DNA of 46,324 nt from positions 1 to 46,324 of the forward strand of contig JABWCM010000021.1 of the NCBI GenBank assembly GCA_013360285.1, in the 5' to 3' direction. The stretch is from Myxococcales bacterium (GTDB lineage Bacteria; Myxococcota_A; UBA9042; JABWCM01). Positions 1 through 8,930 of this stretch are shown here, piece after piece (the first letter of the stretch is position 1; every line of letters starts with the position of its first letter). Made by a program: the position numbers and the translations under genes. Below the pieces are notes generated by a model. The model ran no database searches and was not told where the DNA came from. It was given only the letters and a program-made list of their open reading frames with translations.

Positions 1-3000
1 CAGTACATTTGTTTTCAGGTACTTGGATTGAAGTAACGACCGACGGGTTTTGCCAACCAGAAATCGTTCGATACATTCCCGGGTATCCAAAGAAGGTTTG
101 GGGTGTACCGTACGAAGATGGGCCACGGTTTCTTCATGGATTTCCGCTGCGAGTAGATATTCCAGCATTTCCGTGTTGTTCCAAGCATTTTCCGCCCTGG
201 CGTCAATCGTTTCGACATGGGTTTTGAGCACCGGGATACATGTTTTGGCTTCCATGACAGTCAACAGGACACCCGGGTCGGTGATGCCCAGGTGGTGTTT
301 GTGTTTGTCGCCCTTTGATAATGACCAGAAATCAGCCATTTGCTGCCATCGGGAAGGGTCCGGAAACGACTCCAATACCTTTGGAACCAACGACAACAAC
401 TTAAGACGCACCAGACACAGGGGGCAGGTGCCCATGATCCACCCGGGTTCGGGAGCACATAGGCCGATGCGGTCTTCTGGGGACACCGGGCAGATACAGT
501 GATGGTGGCCGCCGGTGGTCGGGCAACTTCCCACAACAGGCAGTGGTTGGGCAAAGGAGCGCCGCAGTTCGGCGGCGATCCGTTCGGCAAATCGGTCAGA
601 ACGATTGGGGGAATCCGCGTTGTCCAAAAATTTCAGGGCGTGTTCTTTGGCGAAATGGCGGCAAACCCCCAGAGTCGCCGGTACGGGGCGTTTGGAGGCT
701 CTCCATATCGGTCGCAGCACTTCGATGAACCCGGCATCCCACAAATCGGTTGCGTCCGCGGGCAGTCCTTCCCATGTGGGTATGGGCGTGTCGTAGGCGG
801 AACTGAAGTCCGCGGAAAAATATGCCGGAGCCCAGCGAGGTAAGTTGGTGAGGAACGCGGGTGTTGTGGGGGCGGGCAGGGGCTTTTCGTCCCGATGATC
901 GGGCTCTGGTAGTGGGTTGGTTGGGTCTTGCGAACTGTCGTCGGGTGCGGTTGGAGAAAGGTCCAGTTCTGTAAGCACATTTCCGAGATAATCCGATTCG
1001 GGACTGCCGTCCTTAAAAATATCGGCGGCAGAGGTTGTGGCCTGAATGGACCCAAAAACCGAAGGTTGACCGGCAAAAATCAGGATCACTCCCTGGTATT
1101 GCCCCCCGTGCCAAACCGGTTGGACCCGTACGTTGTCGGCAAGAAGGTGGATTCCGACGAGAGGTTTCTCCGCGGGTAAGTCGCCGAATGTTTTGGGGGA
1201 ATCCGGTGGGTCGTTTTGGTCAGCTCCACATACTACTTCGTGCCACAGGCGAGCCCAACGAGAAACCTCAGTCGGTGGCGGAGAACCCGATGTCGCCTGC
1301 AAGGCGTTACTCAACGGTCGACCCAGTCGGGTGCCGTCTCGTAATTCTTTGAGATCGAGGGAAAACGCGCGGTGGGGCAGATGGTCGGCCGTTCCTTTTC
1401 GGATCTGGTGCGTTTGGGCATAGTCGCCCAGTGATGCGTTTGCGAAATGTTCACGTAACGAGTCGGCCAAAACGAATCCTGCTAAATCAAAACGTTCTGT
1501 TTCTATAAGAAAACGGGCAATTATTGCCGGAAATGCGTCTGGAGTGTCGGAAAAATTGGTCATGCCATTGGTCGAAAGTGAAGAAGACGCGATTAAAGAT
1601 AGGATTGTTTCCCTGGTTAAGGTATTCGGAGGATTTTCGGTACAAAGAACCACAAAGCCGGTTTTTTTTTGTCTCACTATTGCCAAATGAGTAAAACAAA
1701 ACTCTGATTCCGGTCCCGTGTACAACGTGTGCCAATGACCGTTTTTGGCGCAAAGATTCCACTGGCAAATCGTGTCACCGGGGCCACCGGGGTCACCGGG
1801 GTCACCGGACTCGTGCAGCACCGTGCGCTCTATGGGCTCAACGTGGACATCATCGTCCGTGCTCGTGGATGGGACCGGCAAGGATTCCAAGTAGGCAATC
1901 AAGGGTCCCAACTCGCGGCGCCGTTGGAACAGCCAACTTCCATGTTGGATTGACGAAGTACGTTGACTGCCACGACGGGTGCGGGATACCGGTAACCATG
2001 GCTCGGATCTTTGAACACGAGTCATGATGGCGTCACGGGTTCCATCGGACGAATTTTCTGTATCCAGGCGGAAAAATGGACCCGGATGCCACAGAGCAAT
2101 GGAATGTGGCTGTATATCGGCGATTTGTGCCGCCAGTTTCCCGATGACCTGGTCAGAAAAAACGGTTTTGACGTTGTCGATGAGTGTGGAACTGCAGTGG
2201 AGTGCTTCCAGCATCCGGATCAAACCGGTCTGAATGGTGTTGATCCGCTGCTCCCGGTTGGTGATGGTCGATTGTAGCGACAACGCCGCCAGCAGTTGGT
2301 GGAGCAGGTCATGGTAAACCGCCCGGTGAAATGGAGCGATTTCGCGCCGGAAGGTCGCGAGCATTTGGCCTATGTTTTTGAGGGTTTGAAGTAAACCTGA
2401 ATAACGGACATATTTGCGCGCTTCGTCCAGCCTCTTTGTGTGGCCTAAGTTGATATTCAAAAACGCGGCGGCCGTATTGTCGTGGGTACGAAAGTAAAGA
2501 CGAACAAATTTGGACCAATGGTTATGCTGCATGAGCGTGGGATGTGGCCGTTCGGGAGGCGCGGAATCCGAGTCGATCCCTTTGACGGCGACGATGCTGT
2601 TGGCTTCGGAAGGTTTGCGGGAACTCGTTGATGCGCTGTGGCTATCGGTGAACGTGTATCCGAATGTGTGGTGCGCTTTTTCGAAAAGCAACGACCTGCG
2701 GGTGAGCCGGATCAGCCTGGAAATGGCAAACAATGGGTCCACGAAGGTTTGTGAGCGGTGAATCTCGCCATTGGGCGCCGCGGCGAACGCCAATGCTGCC
2801 CCGATTCGACACGCCGACCCGGCATGGGTAATGGCTTCTGCTGCAATGCTCAACCGTTGGACCACGGCTACATTGTTCGGCGCGATCAGGCGCGGTCGAC
2901 GCCTGGAGCCCATCGGAAACAGCTTTGGGACACCGTCTTCGAACAACAACCGGATCGTTTCCAGTGTACGGAACACCTTTCGGAGGAAATGTGATTCTGG

Positions 3001-3477
3001 CCGTGGTGATGTCGAAGCCCCATTGGGCATCTTGGGTGGGTCAAACGTAACGTAGCTGACGAAACCGGAGGGATGTGCCGACAAAAACGGGGTCACAAAC
3101 GTGGATCCCAGCAGATTCAATCCCAGTTGGTGGTCCTGCATCAACAGCCGCGTCCGTGGACTGTTCGCCAACGAAGGCAGGTAAATGGTTCGATGAAGCC
3201 TTAGCGCAAACGACAAATGACCGGTATCGGTGGTCACGAGGTCGGGAAATTCGTTCCCTGGATTGTGCCGAACCTCTTTTTTTCCGTCGATATTTTGGAG
3301 TCCCGCTTTTATTGCGAACGCGCCGTGCTGTGGTAGATAAGCCCACAGGACGAGGGAGTAATTTTGCCAAGGCGACCCCTGGTTTTGCTCACTGGCCCCA
3401 GGTTCTGCGGAGCCTGTCACCTGGTCCAAAGCCGTTGCGATCAACCGGAGAATCAAATTCGGTTCGTAGTCCGCCAT
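1..3477 (-). CDS. Very large protein of unknown function, 3' end beyond the window
   Basis: Seen: reading the minus strand from the ATG at 3477-3475 gives 1159 codons with no stop down to base 1, so the gene continues off the left edge. The protein begins MADYEPNLILRLIATALDQV. I see no signal peptide or membrane segment, so it is probably cytoplasmic. A short collagen-like tract (GDPGDPGGPGD) lies at residues 558-568. A Cys/His-rich patch at about 985-1021 (C985, H991-H993, C994, C996, C1007, then CPLC at 1018-1021) could bind a metal. A helical stretch near 386-402 (YHDLLHQLLAAL) faintly resembles a histidine-kinase dimerisation helix, but I see no ATPase motifs. The start is simply the first ATG of the open frame; no strong ribosome site was seen. 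Function unknown. The length of the open frame in roughly 52% GC DNA makes it a real gene; only the start and the missing end are uncertain. Confidence 0.8.
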   Translation of the reverse strand, partial: MADYEPNLILRLIATALDQVTGSAEPGASEQNQGSPWQNYSLVLWAYLPQHGAFAIKAGLQNIDGKKEVRHNPGNEFPDLVTTDTGHLSFALRLHRTIYLPSLANSPRTRLLMQDHQLGLNLLGSTFVTPFLSAHPSGFVSYVTFDPPKMPNGASTSPRPESHFLRKVFRTLETIRLLFEDGVPKLFPMGSRRRPRLIAPNNVAVVQRLSIAAEAITHAGSACRIGAALAFAAAPNGEIHRSQTFVDPLFAISRLIRLTRRSLLFEKAHHTFGYTFTDSHSASTSSRKPSEANSIVAVKGIDSDSAPPERPHPTLMQHNHWSKFVRLYFRTHDNTAAAFLNINLGHTKRLDEARKYVRYSGLLQTLKNIGQMLATFRREIAPFHRAVYHDLLHQLLAALSLQSTITNREQRINTIQTGLIRMLEALHCSSTLIDNVKTVFSDQVIGKLAAQIADIQPHSIALWHPGPFFRLDTENSSDGTRDAIMTRVQRSEPWLPVSRTRRGSQRTSSIQHGSWLFQRRRELGPLIAYLESLPVPSTSTDDDVHVEPIERTVLHESGDPGDPGGPGDTICQWNLCAKNGHWHTLYTGPESEFCFTHLAIVRQKKTGFVVLCTENPPNTLTRETILSLIASSSLSTNGMTNFSDTPDAFPAIIARFLIETERFDLAGFVLADSLREHFANASLGDYAQTHQIRKGTADHLPHRAFSLDLKELRDGTRLGRPLSNALQATSGSPPPTEVSRWARLWHEVVCGADQNDPPDSPKTFGDLPAEKPLVGIHLLADNVRVQPVWHGGQYQGVILIFAGQPSVFGSIQATTSAADIFKDGSPESDYLGNVLTELDLSPTAPDDSSQDPTNPLPEPDHRDEKPLPAPTTPAFLTNLPRWAPAYFSADFSSAYDTPIPTWEGLPADATDLWDAGFIEVLRPIWRASKRPVPATLGVCRHFAKEHALKFLDNADSPNRSDRFAERIAAELRRSFAQPLPVVGSCPTTGGHHHCICPVSPEDRIGLCAPEPGWIMGTCPLCLVRLKLLSLVPKVLESFPDPSRWQQMADFWSLSKGDKHKHHLGITDPGVLLTVMEAKTCIPVLKTHVETIDARAENAWNNTEMLEYLLAAEIHEETVAHLRTVHPKPSLDTRECIERFLVGKTRRSLLQSKYLKTNVL

Positions 3478-3908
3478 GATCCCACTCCTTTTTGGGGTCC
3501 AGTTTGTTGATATTTTGTGCCGGTTATTGATCGAAAATCAGGGCGATCTCGCTGGTTACAAACGAGAAAATGCAGTAATTGCATTGCATTACATGAACCA
3601 GAAAACTCGAACAGCCCCATCCGTTATTGGTTCAAATCGTCAAATTGCGGTTTTCTCCATTGTCCAAAGATTGACGGTCGCCCGATTCGTCGTATAGGCT
3701 CACGATTGTTCACCGGCATGGTTGATCAATATCGTTATCTACAGTCGGTTTTTTGTTTTGAGATGATATTGATCGATCAATGATTGTTGGACAACTTCAT
3801 CGTTGCACATTCTGAACGGCAACACAACACGATTTACAACACAAACCGGAGTCACGACAGGCAATTAGGTTATTGCCATGTAAACTCCCTTATTGATCCG
3901 ATGGCTAA
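3478..3908. other. AT-rich intergenic region with short palindromes
   Basis: This gap separates the large minus-strand gene from the plus-strand genes and should hold divergent promoters. It is visibly richer in A+T than its surroundings. Perfect palindromes are ATTGATCGATCAAT (3768-3781) and TTGATCAA (3722-3729), which could be one repeated regulator site. Reading frames here (3476-3697, 3517-3783) have no recognisable product and weak starts, so I do not call them genes. A repeat element follows at 3909. Confidence 0.4.
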
Positions 3909-4037
3909 GAGGGTGTTTGGGAAAAAATTGCCGGTGAGCGAGGCAGTGGCCGTAGCGAGGCGGTCGGGCCGACCGAGGTACGGCCGACGTAGTAGGCCAA
4001 TGTTTCGAGTAACGTAATTTTTTACCCAAACACCATC
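3909..4037 (+). repeat. Class A palindromic MITE-like element, copy A1
   Basis: A 129-bp imperfect palindrome. The left end GAGGGTGTTTGGGAAAAAA is matched at the right by the reverse complement of GATGGTGTTTGGGT followed by a run of A. The symmetry extends inward to GTGGCC/TTGGCC, with a central hairpin CGGTC-GGGCC-GACCG. The element is flanked on both sides by TAA (3906-3908 and 4038-4040), an apparent 3-bp target-site duplication. Compared with copy A2 it lacks an internal block of about 48 bp. No transposase is encoded. It shares sequence with 12226-12401 and 46227-46324. Confidence 0.8.
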
Positions 4038-4122
4038 TAAGGCGGGGTTACCATGCGACGCAGTAAGAACCACGGAAGTCTTGAACGCAGCCTAAGGATC
4101 AGGTCCAAAAGGCTGATTTGTC

Positions 4123-4359
4123 ATGAAAATTTTTTACCTCACGGCGTTTGTTTTGGCGGTGGTGGTGCCGCCTTTGGCCGAAGGCGGCTGCCAGGCGCAA
4201 CTCTCTCCGGGTCAAACACCTCATTGGCGACCGATTTCGAAGCAAAAACTCTGGTTTTTTTCGGCCAAACAACCAACTGCCAATCACGTCGAACCAAGCG
4301 TAATCACAACCCAATTTCAGCTCGAAGCAGCCGAACCTAACACTCAGGAAGGGGTGTAG
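4123..4359 (+). CDS. Small putative secreted protein (78 aa)
   Basis: Seen: the ATG at 4123 opens a frame beginning MKIFYLTAFVLAVVVPPLAEG, a plausible signal peptide with a short basic start and hydrophobic core. A cysteine follows at about residue 23 (EGGCQA), but it is not a good lipobox. A weak AAAAGG ribosome site lies about ten bases upstream. The rest is short, polar and without recognisable motif. It ends two bases before the next small ORF (4362), as expected for a two-gene transcript. It lies just downstream of repeat A1. An overlapping frame from 4053 is also open but gives a very basic, unnatural-looking sequence. Function unknown; real expression is uncertain. Confidence 0.45.
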   Translation: MKIFYLTAFVLAVVVPPLAEGGCQAQLSPGQTPHWRPISKQKLWFFSAKQPTANHVEPSVITTQFQLEAAEPNTQEGV

Positions 4360-4361
4360 CC

Positions 4362-4571
4362 ATGGTCGCAAAAAAACCTCATCTACCAAAACTTAACAAC
4401 ACAACTTCGTCACCGATACACAAAGATTCAGCGATTGCACGGACCCCCAATGGCCCCACGTTGGCTTTGGGCCCGCGGTTGTCCGACATGGTGAAGATGC
4501 GTCGAGACGATGTGGACCACCCTCATCCCGTCAAATGGGAAGACATCGAACGATGGTCGAAGATGGAGTGA
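4362..4571 (+). CDS. Small hypothetical protein (69 aa)
   Basis: Seen: the ATG at 4362 follows a good ribosome site (AGGAAGGGG, about eight bases upstream) and the stop of the preceding small ORF. The product starts MVAKKPHLPKLNN, is soluble and hydrophilic, and ends in a charged stretch containing DHPHPVKWEDIERWSKME. No family is recognised. Spacing suggests co-translation with 4123-4359 and perhaps co-transcription with the solenoid protein at 4743. Small size makes this tentative. Confidence 0.45.
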   Translation: MVAKKPHLPKLNNTTSSPIHKDSAIARTPNGPTLALGPRLSDMVKMRRDDVDHPHPVKWEDIERWSKME

Positions 4572-4742
4572 TTTTTCTGGTCGCTGATCCCAAGTTCCCA
4601 CCGTTTTTTTACCTGCCCTGACCATCCCATCTGCGCCTCTCTTGTCGGTATCCCCTGTTTCCGTGTCGACACCATGACGGTTGCAATTGATAAACATGGG
4701 GCACATGATGCGAATACGTTGTCGACCTCCAAGGGGTGTTTC

Positions 4743-7001
4743 ATGTTGGAATTGTTTCTGTCTTATGCCAACGCAGAATTGAAGATTCGGTTTGAACATC
4801 TTTTGGAAGTCGCCGTGCCGCTGGATGGAAACGTCCCCAATCCGGTTGTGACGGAGCAAAACCAAACGTGTTTGAACATTGCCGACAGCCTATACAAACA
4901 GAACCATTCACAACGGCACAAAGCAGCCATGACTGTATTTAAGACGATCATGGATCGTACCGGAAACGCTCTGTTGGCCGAACCGTGGGGGGTTTTGGCG
5001 ATGACGGCCGCCACGGCGTGCGGGAACATCGCTCCCCAATTGGATGCGGCCCGGGTTCTGATGGAAAAAAGTCGCCAAGTCCATGACGAAAAGGCGATGC
5101 GCCGCTGGATGGTCGAGGCGAAAACGTGGGTTACTCGGGGCGCGGCTTTGGATGGACACGAACGCCCGTTATTGAATTTGCTGCATGTTTGGCTGGAAAC
5201 GTTAGGTGATCTTGGCGAATACTCAGCCTTTGAACCTTTACTCCAACGCGCAGACCAAGTGGTTGAACGGTTGAAACAAAATTCCGGTTTGCCGCGGATC
5301 GCCTACATTGTATTTCTGCTGAATGGATATCATCGCGGGGTGTCGTTATTGGGGCTCTCCAAGTTGGCGGAAGCGCTTAAACAATTTGATACCATGTTGG
5401 AGGAGGCGACGCAGCTTTACGCCGACGCGCAGGCGGCGGGGCAAAACGGAGTTGTCGACAGGTCATATGCAGCATGGATGCAACTGATTGCGGTCGGTGG
5501 GCAAATTCGCACCGGGATTGCCGACGGCAATATTTCGGTCGTCAACCGTGCCGAACAACGGCTACAAACCATCGGCGAGGTCGTGGCGAACCTCGACGAT
5601 ATTCCCGCTCACGTAAAAACAGGTTATCCGGCATTGTGGACAGGGATGATTGCCGATTTTCGGGCGCATTGGGATGAAGCCTATCAGCAGTATAACCGGG
5701 CATACCGTTCACTTGGGCGAGAAAAACTGTATGCGGATTGGGCGTATTGTTTACGTGAATTGGCCTCTGTTCGACCGAAAGAGCAAAGGAAACCCCTTGA
5801 TCCTGAGCGTTTTGGCGAATTGTTGTCCCGTGCACGGGGTACCGGGTATCACCGGCACCTGTCGCGGGCATCGTTGGCTTATGTGCGTGAACTGATACGG
5901 TGGGGTTGTGTTGATGAGGCGCAGAATTGTCTTGAGCGATTCGTTCATGCGAATCCCGACTTATCCGAAAAAGACACGGTGTGGGCGGAGTTGGGGTTCG
6001 TATGGGCGGAGTTGTGGACCCGGCAAGGACATTTGGAAAAGGCACAGGCGAAGCTCGATACCTTGCTTACGACAAGATCTATTTCACCTGTTACCAAAAC
6101 CGAGGCCCATTTTTTGTTGGGAACAGTGTTGCGTGGCCAACAGAAACATATGGAGGCTTCTTATCAGTTCCAAATCGCCGCAATAGGTGCGGATTCACGT
6201 GATATCCACGAAATTGCTGTACAAGCAAGATGGGCGCTTGCCGAATTATTTCGGACAACACGAGACAATCCACCGCGCGCCGTCGATTTTGCGTCCGGTG
6301 CGGTGCGGATCGCGATGGACCTAGTCGACGAGTTGTCATCAAACGAAGTGGGGCGCCGGGAATGGTTATATCACGCCGGCTGCGGGCGACTGCTGCTTGT
6401 ACAAGCACTTGCCGAATTGGGGGCCAAAGAAAGTATACGTCAACAGTTGACCTGGATTTTTGATCGGTGCACGAAATTCAGTGATGACCCAAGGTGGCGT
6501 GGACTCTATGGCCGCGCTCTTCTCGAAAAGACCCGTATATCTTATCAATATCGCACCAATTGGCGCCTTACCGGTTATAGCGAAAATCCGGCGGCAAAAG
6601 CGTTGCGGCTCACCGAGTTGGGCATTCGTACGTGTGTGGATGTGGGCGACTTCGAACATGCAGCGTTGTATTTGCCGCAGTGGGCGCGGTTGCGGATTGC
6701 GCCGTGGTATGAAGCTGAGCGTAAGGATGCGGCGCCCGAAGCGACAAATCTATCCGCCCACATTTTGGCGGAGTTTGACGATCTGTGTACATCCGCTTGG
6801 ACCGAGAAAATTCGGCTCAAGCAGGAATTTATGATTCATGTCCATGTTGCGCGGGCTCTGTGTGCCAAGGCGTCCGGCGAGCCGGATGTTTATGGTGGGG
6901 AAATTCAATCAGCGCGTAACTTGTGGGAACAACTCGGAAAACTCCCCGTTTTTGACACGTTTATCAACGACTCCGTGAAATGGATTGAGGCGGTCACATA
7001 A
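4743..7001 (+). CDS. TPR-like alpha-solenoid protein of unknown function (752 aa)
   Basis: The product is almost entirely helical and leucine/alanine-rich, with repeated helix pairs of about 35-40 residues resembling tetratricopeptide repeats, for example around HWDEAYQQYNRAYRSLG and GHLEKAQAKLDTLL. No catalytic motif, signal peptide or membrane helix is visible, so a cytoplasmic scaffold or regulatory role is likely (inference). I chose the ATG at 4743 because AAGGGG sits seven bases upstream; the frame extends to an ATG at 4674, but that one has no ribosome site. It stands between two small ORFs and another unknown gene (7113) on the same strand. I cannot assign a pathway. The coding call is secure from length and composition. 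Confidence 0.85.
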   Translation: MLELFLSYANAELKIRFEHLLEVAVPLDGNVPNPVVTEQNQTCLNIADSLYKQNHSQRHKAAMTVFKTIMDRTGNALLAEPWGVLAMTAATACGNIAPQLDAARVLMEKSRQVHDEKAMRRWMVEAKTWVTRGAALDGHERPLLNLLHVWLETLGDLGEYSAFEPLLQRADQVVERLKQNSGLPRIAYIVFLLNGYHRGVSLLGLSKLAEALKQFDTMLEEATQLYADAQAAGQNGVVDRSYAAWMQLIAVGGQIRTGIADGNISVVNRAEQRLQTIGEVVANLDDIPAHVKTGYPALWTGMIADFRAHWDEAYQQYNRAYRSLGREKLYADWAYCLRELASVRPKEQRKPLDPERFGELLSRARGTGYHRHLSRASLAYVRELIRWGCVDEAQNCLERFVHANPDLSEKDTVWAELGFVWAELWTRQGHLEKAQAKLDTLLTTRSISPVTKTEAHFLLGTVLRGQQKHMEASYQFQIAAIGADSRDIHEIAVQARWALAELFRTTRDNPPRAVDFASGAVRIAMDLVDELSSNEVGRREWLYHAGCGRLLLVQALAELGAKESIRQQLTWIFDRCTKFSDDPRWRGLYGRALLEKTRISYQYRTNWRLTGYSENPAAKALRLTELGIRTCVDVGDFEHAALYLPQWARLRIAPWYEAERKDAAPEATNLSAHILAEFDDLCTSAWTEKIRLKQEFMIHVHVARALCAKASGEPDVYGGEIQSARNLWEQLGKLPVFDTFINDSVKWIEAVT

Positions 7002-7112
7002 CAACCCGAAAAACGATCTCCCTCCGCATAAATCCCCGCATATTGATCATTCCACGATGCTTCATTAAAGTCGGCGCCTTTTGTGGGTGCCTTTATTAAT
7101 TGGAGAAAATCG

Positions 7113-8750
7113 ATGGCAACGATCCGTTGGACAGGACCTTATCTTGCATACCATTCGGCGTATGGCGGCGAACCTTTGCGGGCGAATGCGGCGGCAGCAT
7201 TGACCCGGGTGCAGCAAACGTTACAAACCACTGCGATGTCGGCAGTTCCGACCAAAGCGGTGTTGACCATTTACGACGCCCAATCGGAGGCGTTGTACGA
7301 AGCGTCCAAAACAAGTGGGGCGCCGAATCACGATTCGGCGGCGTTACGAGCCAAATTTGGCACGCCGAATCCGTTGATTCAGACAGCCGAAAGTCGGTTT
7401 GGCAGTGGAAAAACAACTGTTTTTGGAGTGGGTGCCGGCGGGGATCTGTGGCAGACAACCTGGTCTTTGGAATCCGAAGACGCGGACTTCGACGTAAAAT
7501 GGCGTAAAATGGCGGAATTCGTAGTCGAACACGGAAATGCTGCTCCCATTTGTTGGTCGTGGTCGGATACAAAAAAAGGGTCCGCTTCCGCACCCCAGGT
7601 GGAGATGCAGTTAACTTTTTCTCCGCGCTGGAAAAACCTGGGTGCCGACGAACCCTTGCCGGGACAAGATGTACGATGGGCCAACAGCAGCGTCATCGTG
7701 TTTCTGAATCGGCACAGCTCGGCCATTTTTGACATCATGGTGCCTATGGCGAAGGTGGACGAGGTGTTTGCAGAATGGGAACGGACCTTTTGTGACAAGT
7801 TGGGCATCGAACTCGTGGCAACCCGATGGCAATTACAATGGGTGCCCAGTGAATGGACGGGGTCGGGATACAAAACCGAACAGGCGCGATATCGACGGTT
7901 GGACTGGACCGAAGCCGGAAAGGCCAATGGCCCTCCGAAAGGGGTTTGGGATGCCGATATTGACGCAATTTTGGCTCCCAAGGTCAAATCCAGCGACGAA
8001 TCCACCTTGCGGGATAAACTGAAGACCTATCCGCGTGGCCCGGTGGTGTTTGGATTGATTGCAAGAATGGCGGCGCTGAAAGGAGCACCATTGGAGAGGG
8101 GCAAATGGGCTCTTGAGGCCGTCGTGAAGGATCCTGAAGGGCGCAGCGAGTTGGCGCCGGCAATACAATGGTTGTTTGACAATCCGCCGCCCAACAAACA
8201 GATCCGGGAAATCGCCGGAGGGCTGGGTTCTGTATCCGGTGATTCGTGGTATGTGGATCTGGTTTATCAGCAGCTTCAGGCAAAAAAGATTCCGACTTTG
8301 ATTTTGGAGTTTTTGTTGGAGATTACGATCTTCGACCGGGATGCCGAAAATCCGGTAGAACGGGCGCGGGTGCTGGTTACGGTGCTGCGGAAATTACGGC
8401 AGGGCGGAGCTTGGAGCAAACGGGCGACGATCCGAAATTGCCTGGGGCGCTTGGATGACGGCAGTGCTTGGGCGACGTGGCTGTTGGAGGCGGCCACTCC
8501 GGGTGTGGGTTATGAATCGACGTACCAAACCTGGTCATGGGACACCGTGGAGAGTTGGTTGGCTCGTCCCAAGGTCACCGCCGCAGAAGCGGAGCCGTAT
8601 CTCGCCACGTTGCCGCCCGTCGAAGTGTTTATGGACCGTGGCAAGCCGCCTCAACCCTTTGACTTGGTTTTAACGGACACACAACGTGCCGAATTGGATT
8701 CGCTGGAACAAAAGTGGTTGGGGTTGGGTAACGAAATCGCGAAACGGTAA
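7113..8750 (+). CDS. Protein of unknown function (545 aa)
   Basis: The start is the ATG at 7113, seven bases behind GGAG; an in-frame GTG at 7083 has no such support. The first half (about residues 1-260) looks mixed alpha/beta, with beta-rich stretches around WANSSVIVFLNRHSSAIFDI. The second half (about 280-545) is helical and could be a HEAT-like repeat region. No signal peptide, membrane segment or catalytic signature is visible and I do not recognise a family. It follows the solenoid protein by about 110 bp. Its TAA stop (8748-8750) is also the left flank of repeat B1, so the 3' end of the gene abuts the element directly. A role together with the neighbouring solenoid protein is possible but only inferred from proximity. 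Confidence 0.82.
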   Translation: MATIRWTGPYLAYHSAYGGEPLRANAAAALTRVQQTLQTTAMSAVPTKAVLTIYDAQSEALYEASKTSGAPNHDSAALRAKFGTPNPLIQTAESRFGSGKTTVFGVGAGGDLWQTTWSLESEDADFDVKWRKMAEFVVEHGNAAPICWSWSDTKKGSASAPQVEMQLTFSPRWKNLGADEPLPGQDVRWANSSVIVFLNRHSSAIFDIMVPMAKVDEVFAEWERTFCDKLGIELVATRWQLQWVPSEWTGSGYKTEQARYRRLDWTEAGKANGPPKGVWDADIDAILAPKVKSSDESTLRDKLKTYPRGPVVFGLIARMAALKGAPLERGKWALEAVVKDPEGRSELAPAIQWLFDNPPPNKQIREIAGGLGSVSGDSWYVDLVYQQLQAKKIPTLILEFLLEITIFDRDAENPVERARVLVTVLRKLRQGGAWSKRATIRNCLGRLDDGSAWATWLLEAATPGVGYESTYQTWSWDTVESWLARPKVTAAEAEPYLATLPPVEVFMDRGKPPQPFDLVLTDTQRAELDSLEQKWLGLGNEIAKR

Positions 8751-8926
8751 GAGTTTGTGAAAAAATATGGGCGAGGACTGTGGGCGTGGATTCGGCGGCG
8801 GATTGGTTTTGAAAAACCCGAGTCATATCGGGAATATGGCGCAGGGTTTTTCGGAGCCAAGCCGCCCCAAAGCCACCGCCCAGAGGCCGCGCCCAGAGGC
8901 CGCGCAGCTATTTTTTCACAAACTCG
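8751..8926 (+). repeat. Class B palindromic element, copy B1
   Basis: The ends are inverted repeats: left GAGTTTGTGAAAAAATA, right the same sequence in reverse complement (8909-8925). The interior contains AGTCATATCGGGAATATGG, shared with copy B2 on the opposite strand, with the small hairpin CATAT-CGGGA-ATATG. A 13-bp tandem duplication (CCCAGAGGCCGCG twice) lies near 8880-8906. TAA occurs on both sides (8748-8750, 8927-8929), one base out of register at the right. It fills the whole space between two convergent genes, so it could act as a two-way transcription end, but there is no classic stem plus T-run. Confidence 0.75.
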
Positions 8927-8930
8927 TAAG

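Noticed and set aside
50..1423. Plus-strand reading frames across 1-3477 (for example 50-502, 1035-1352, 2510-2761, 3075-3479)
   Set aside because: They are shadows of the continuous minus-strand frame from 3477; compositions are unnatural and starts lack ribosome sites.
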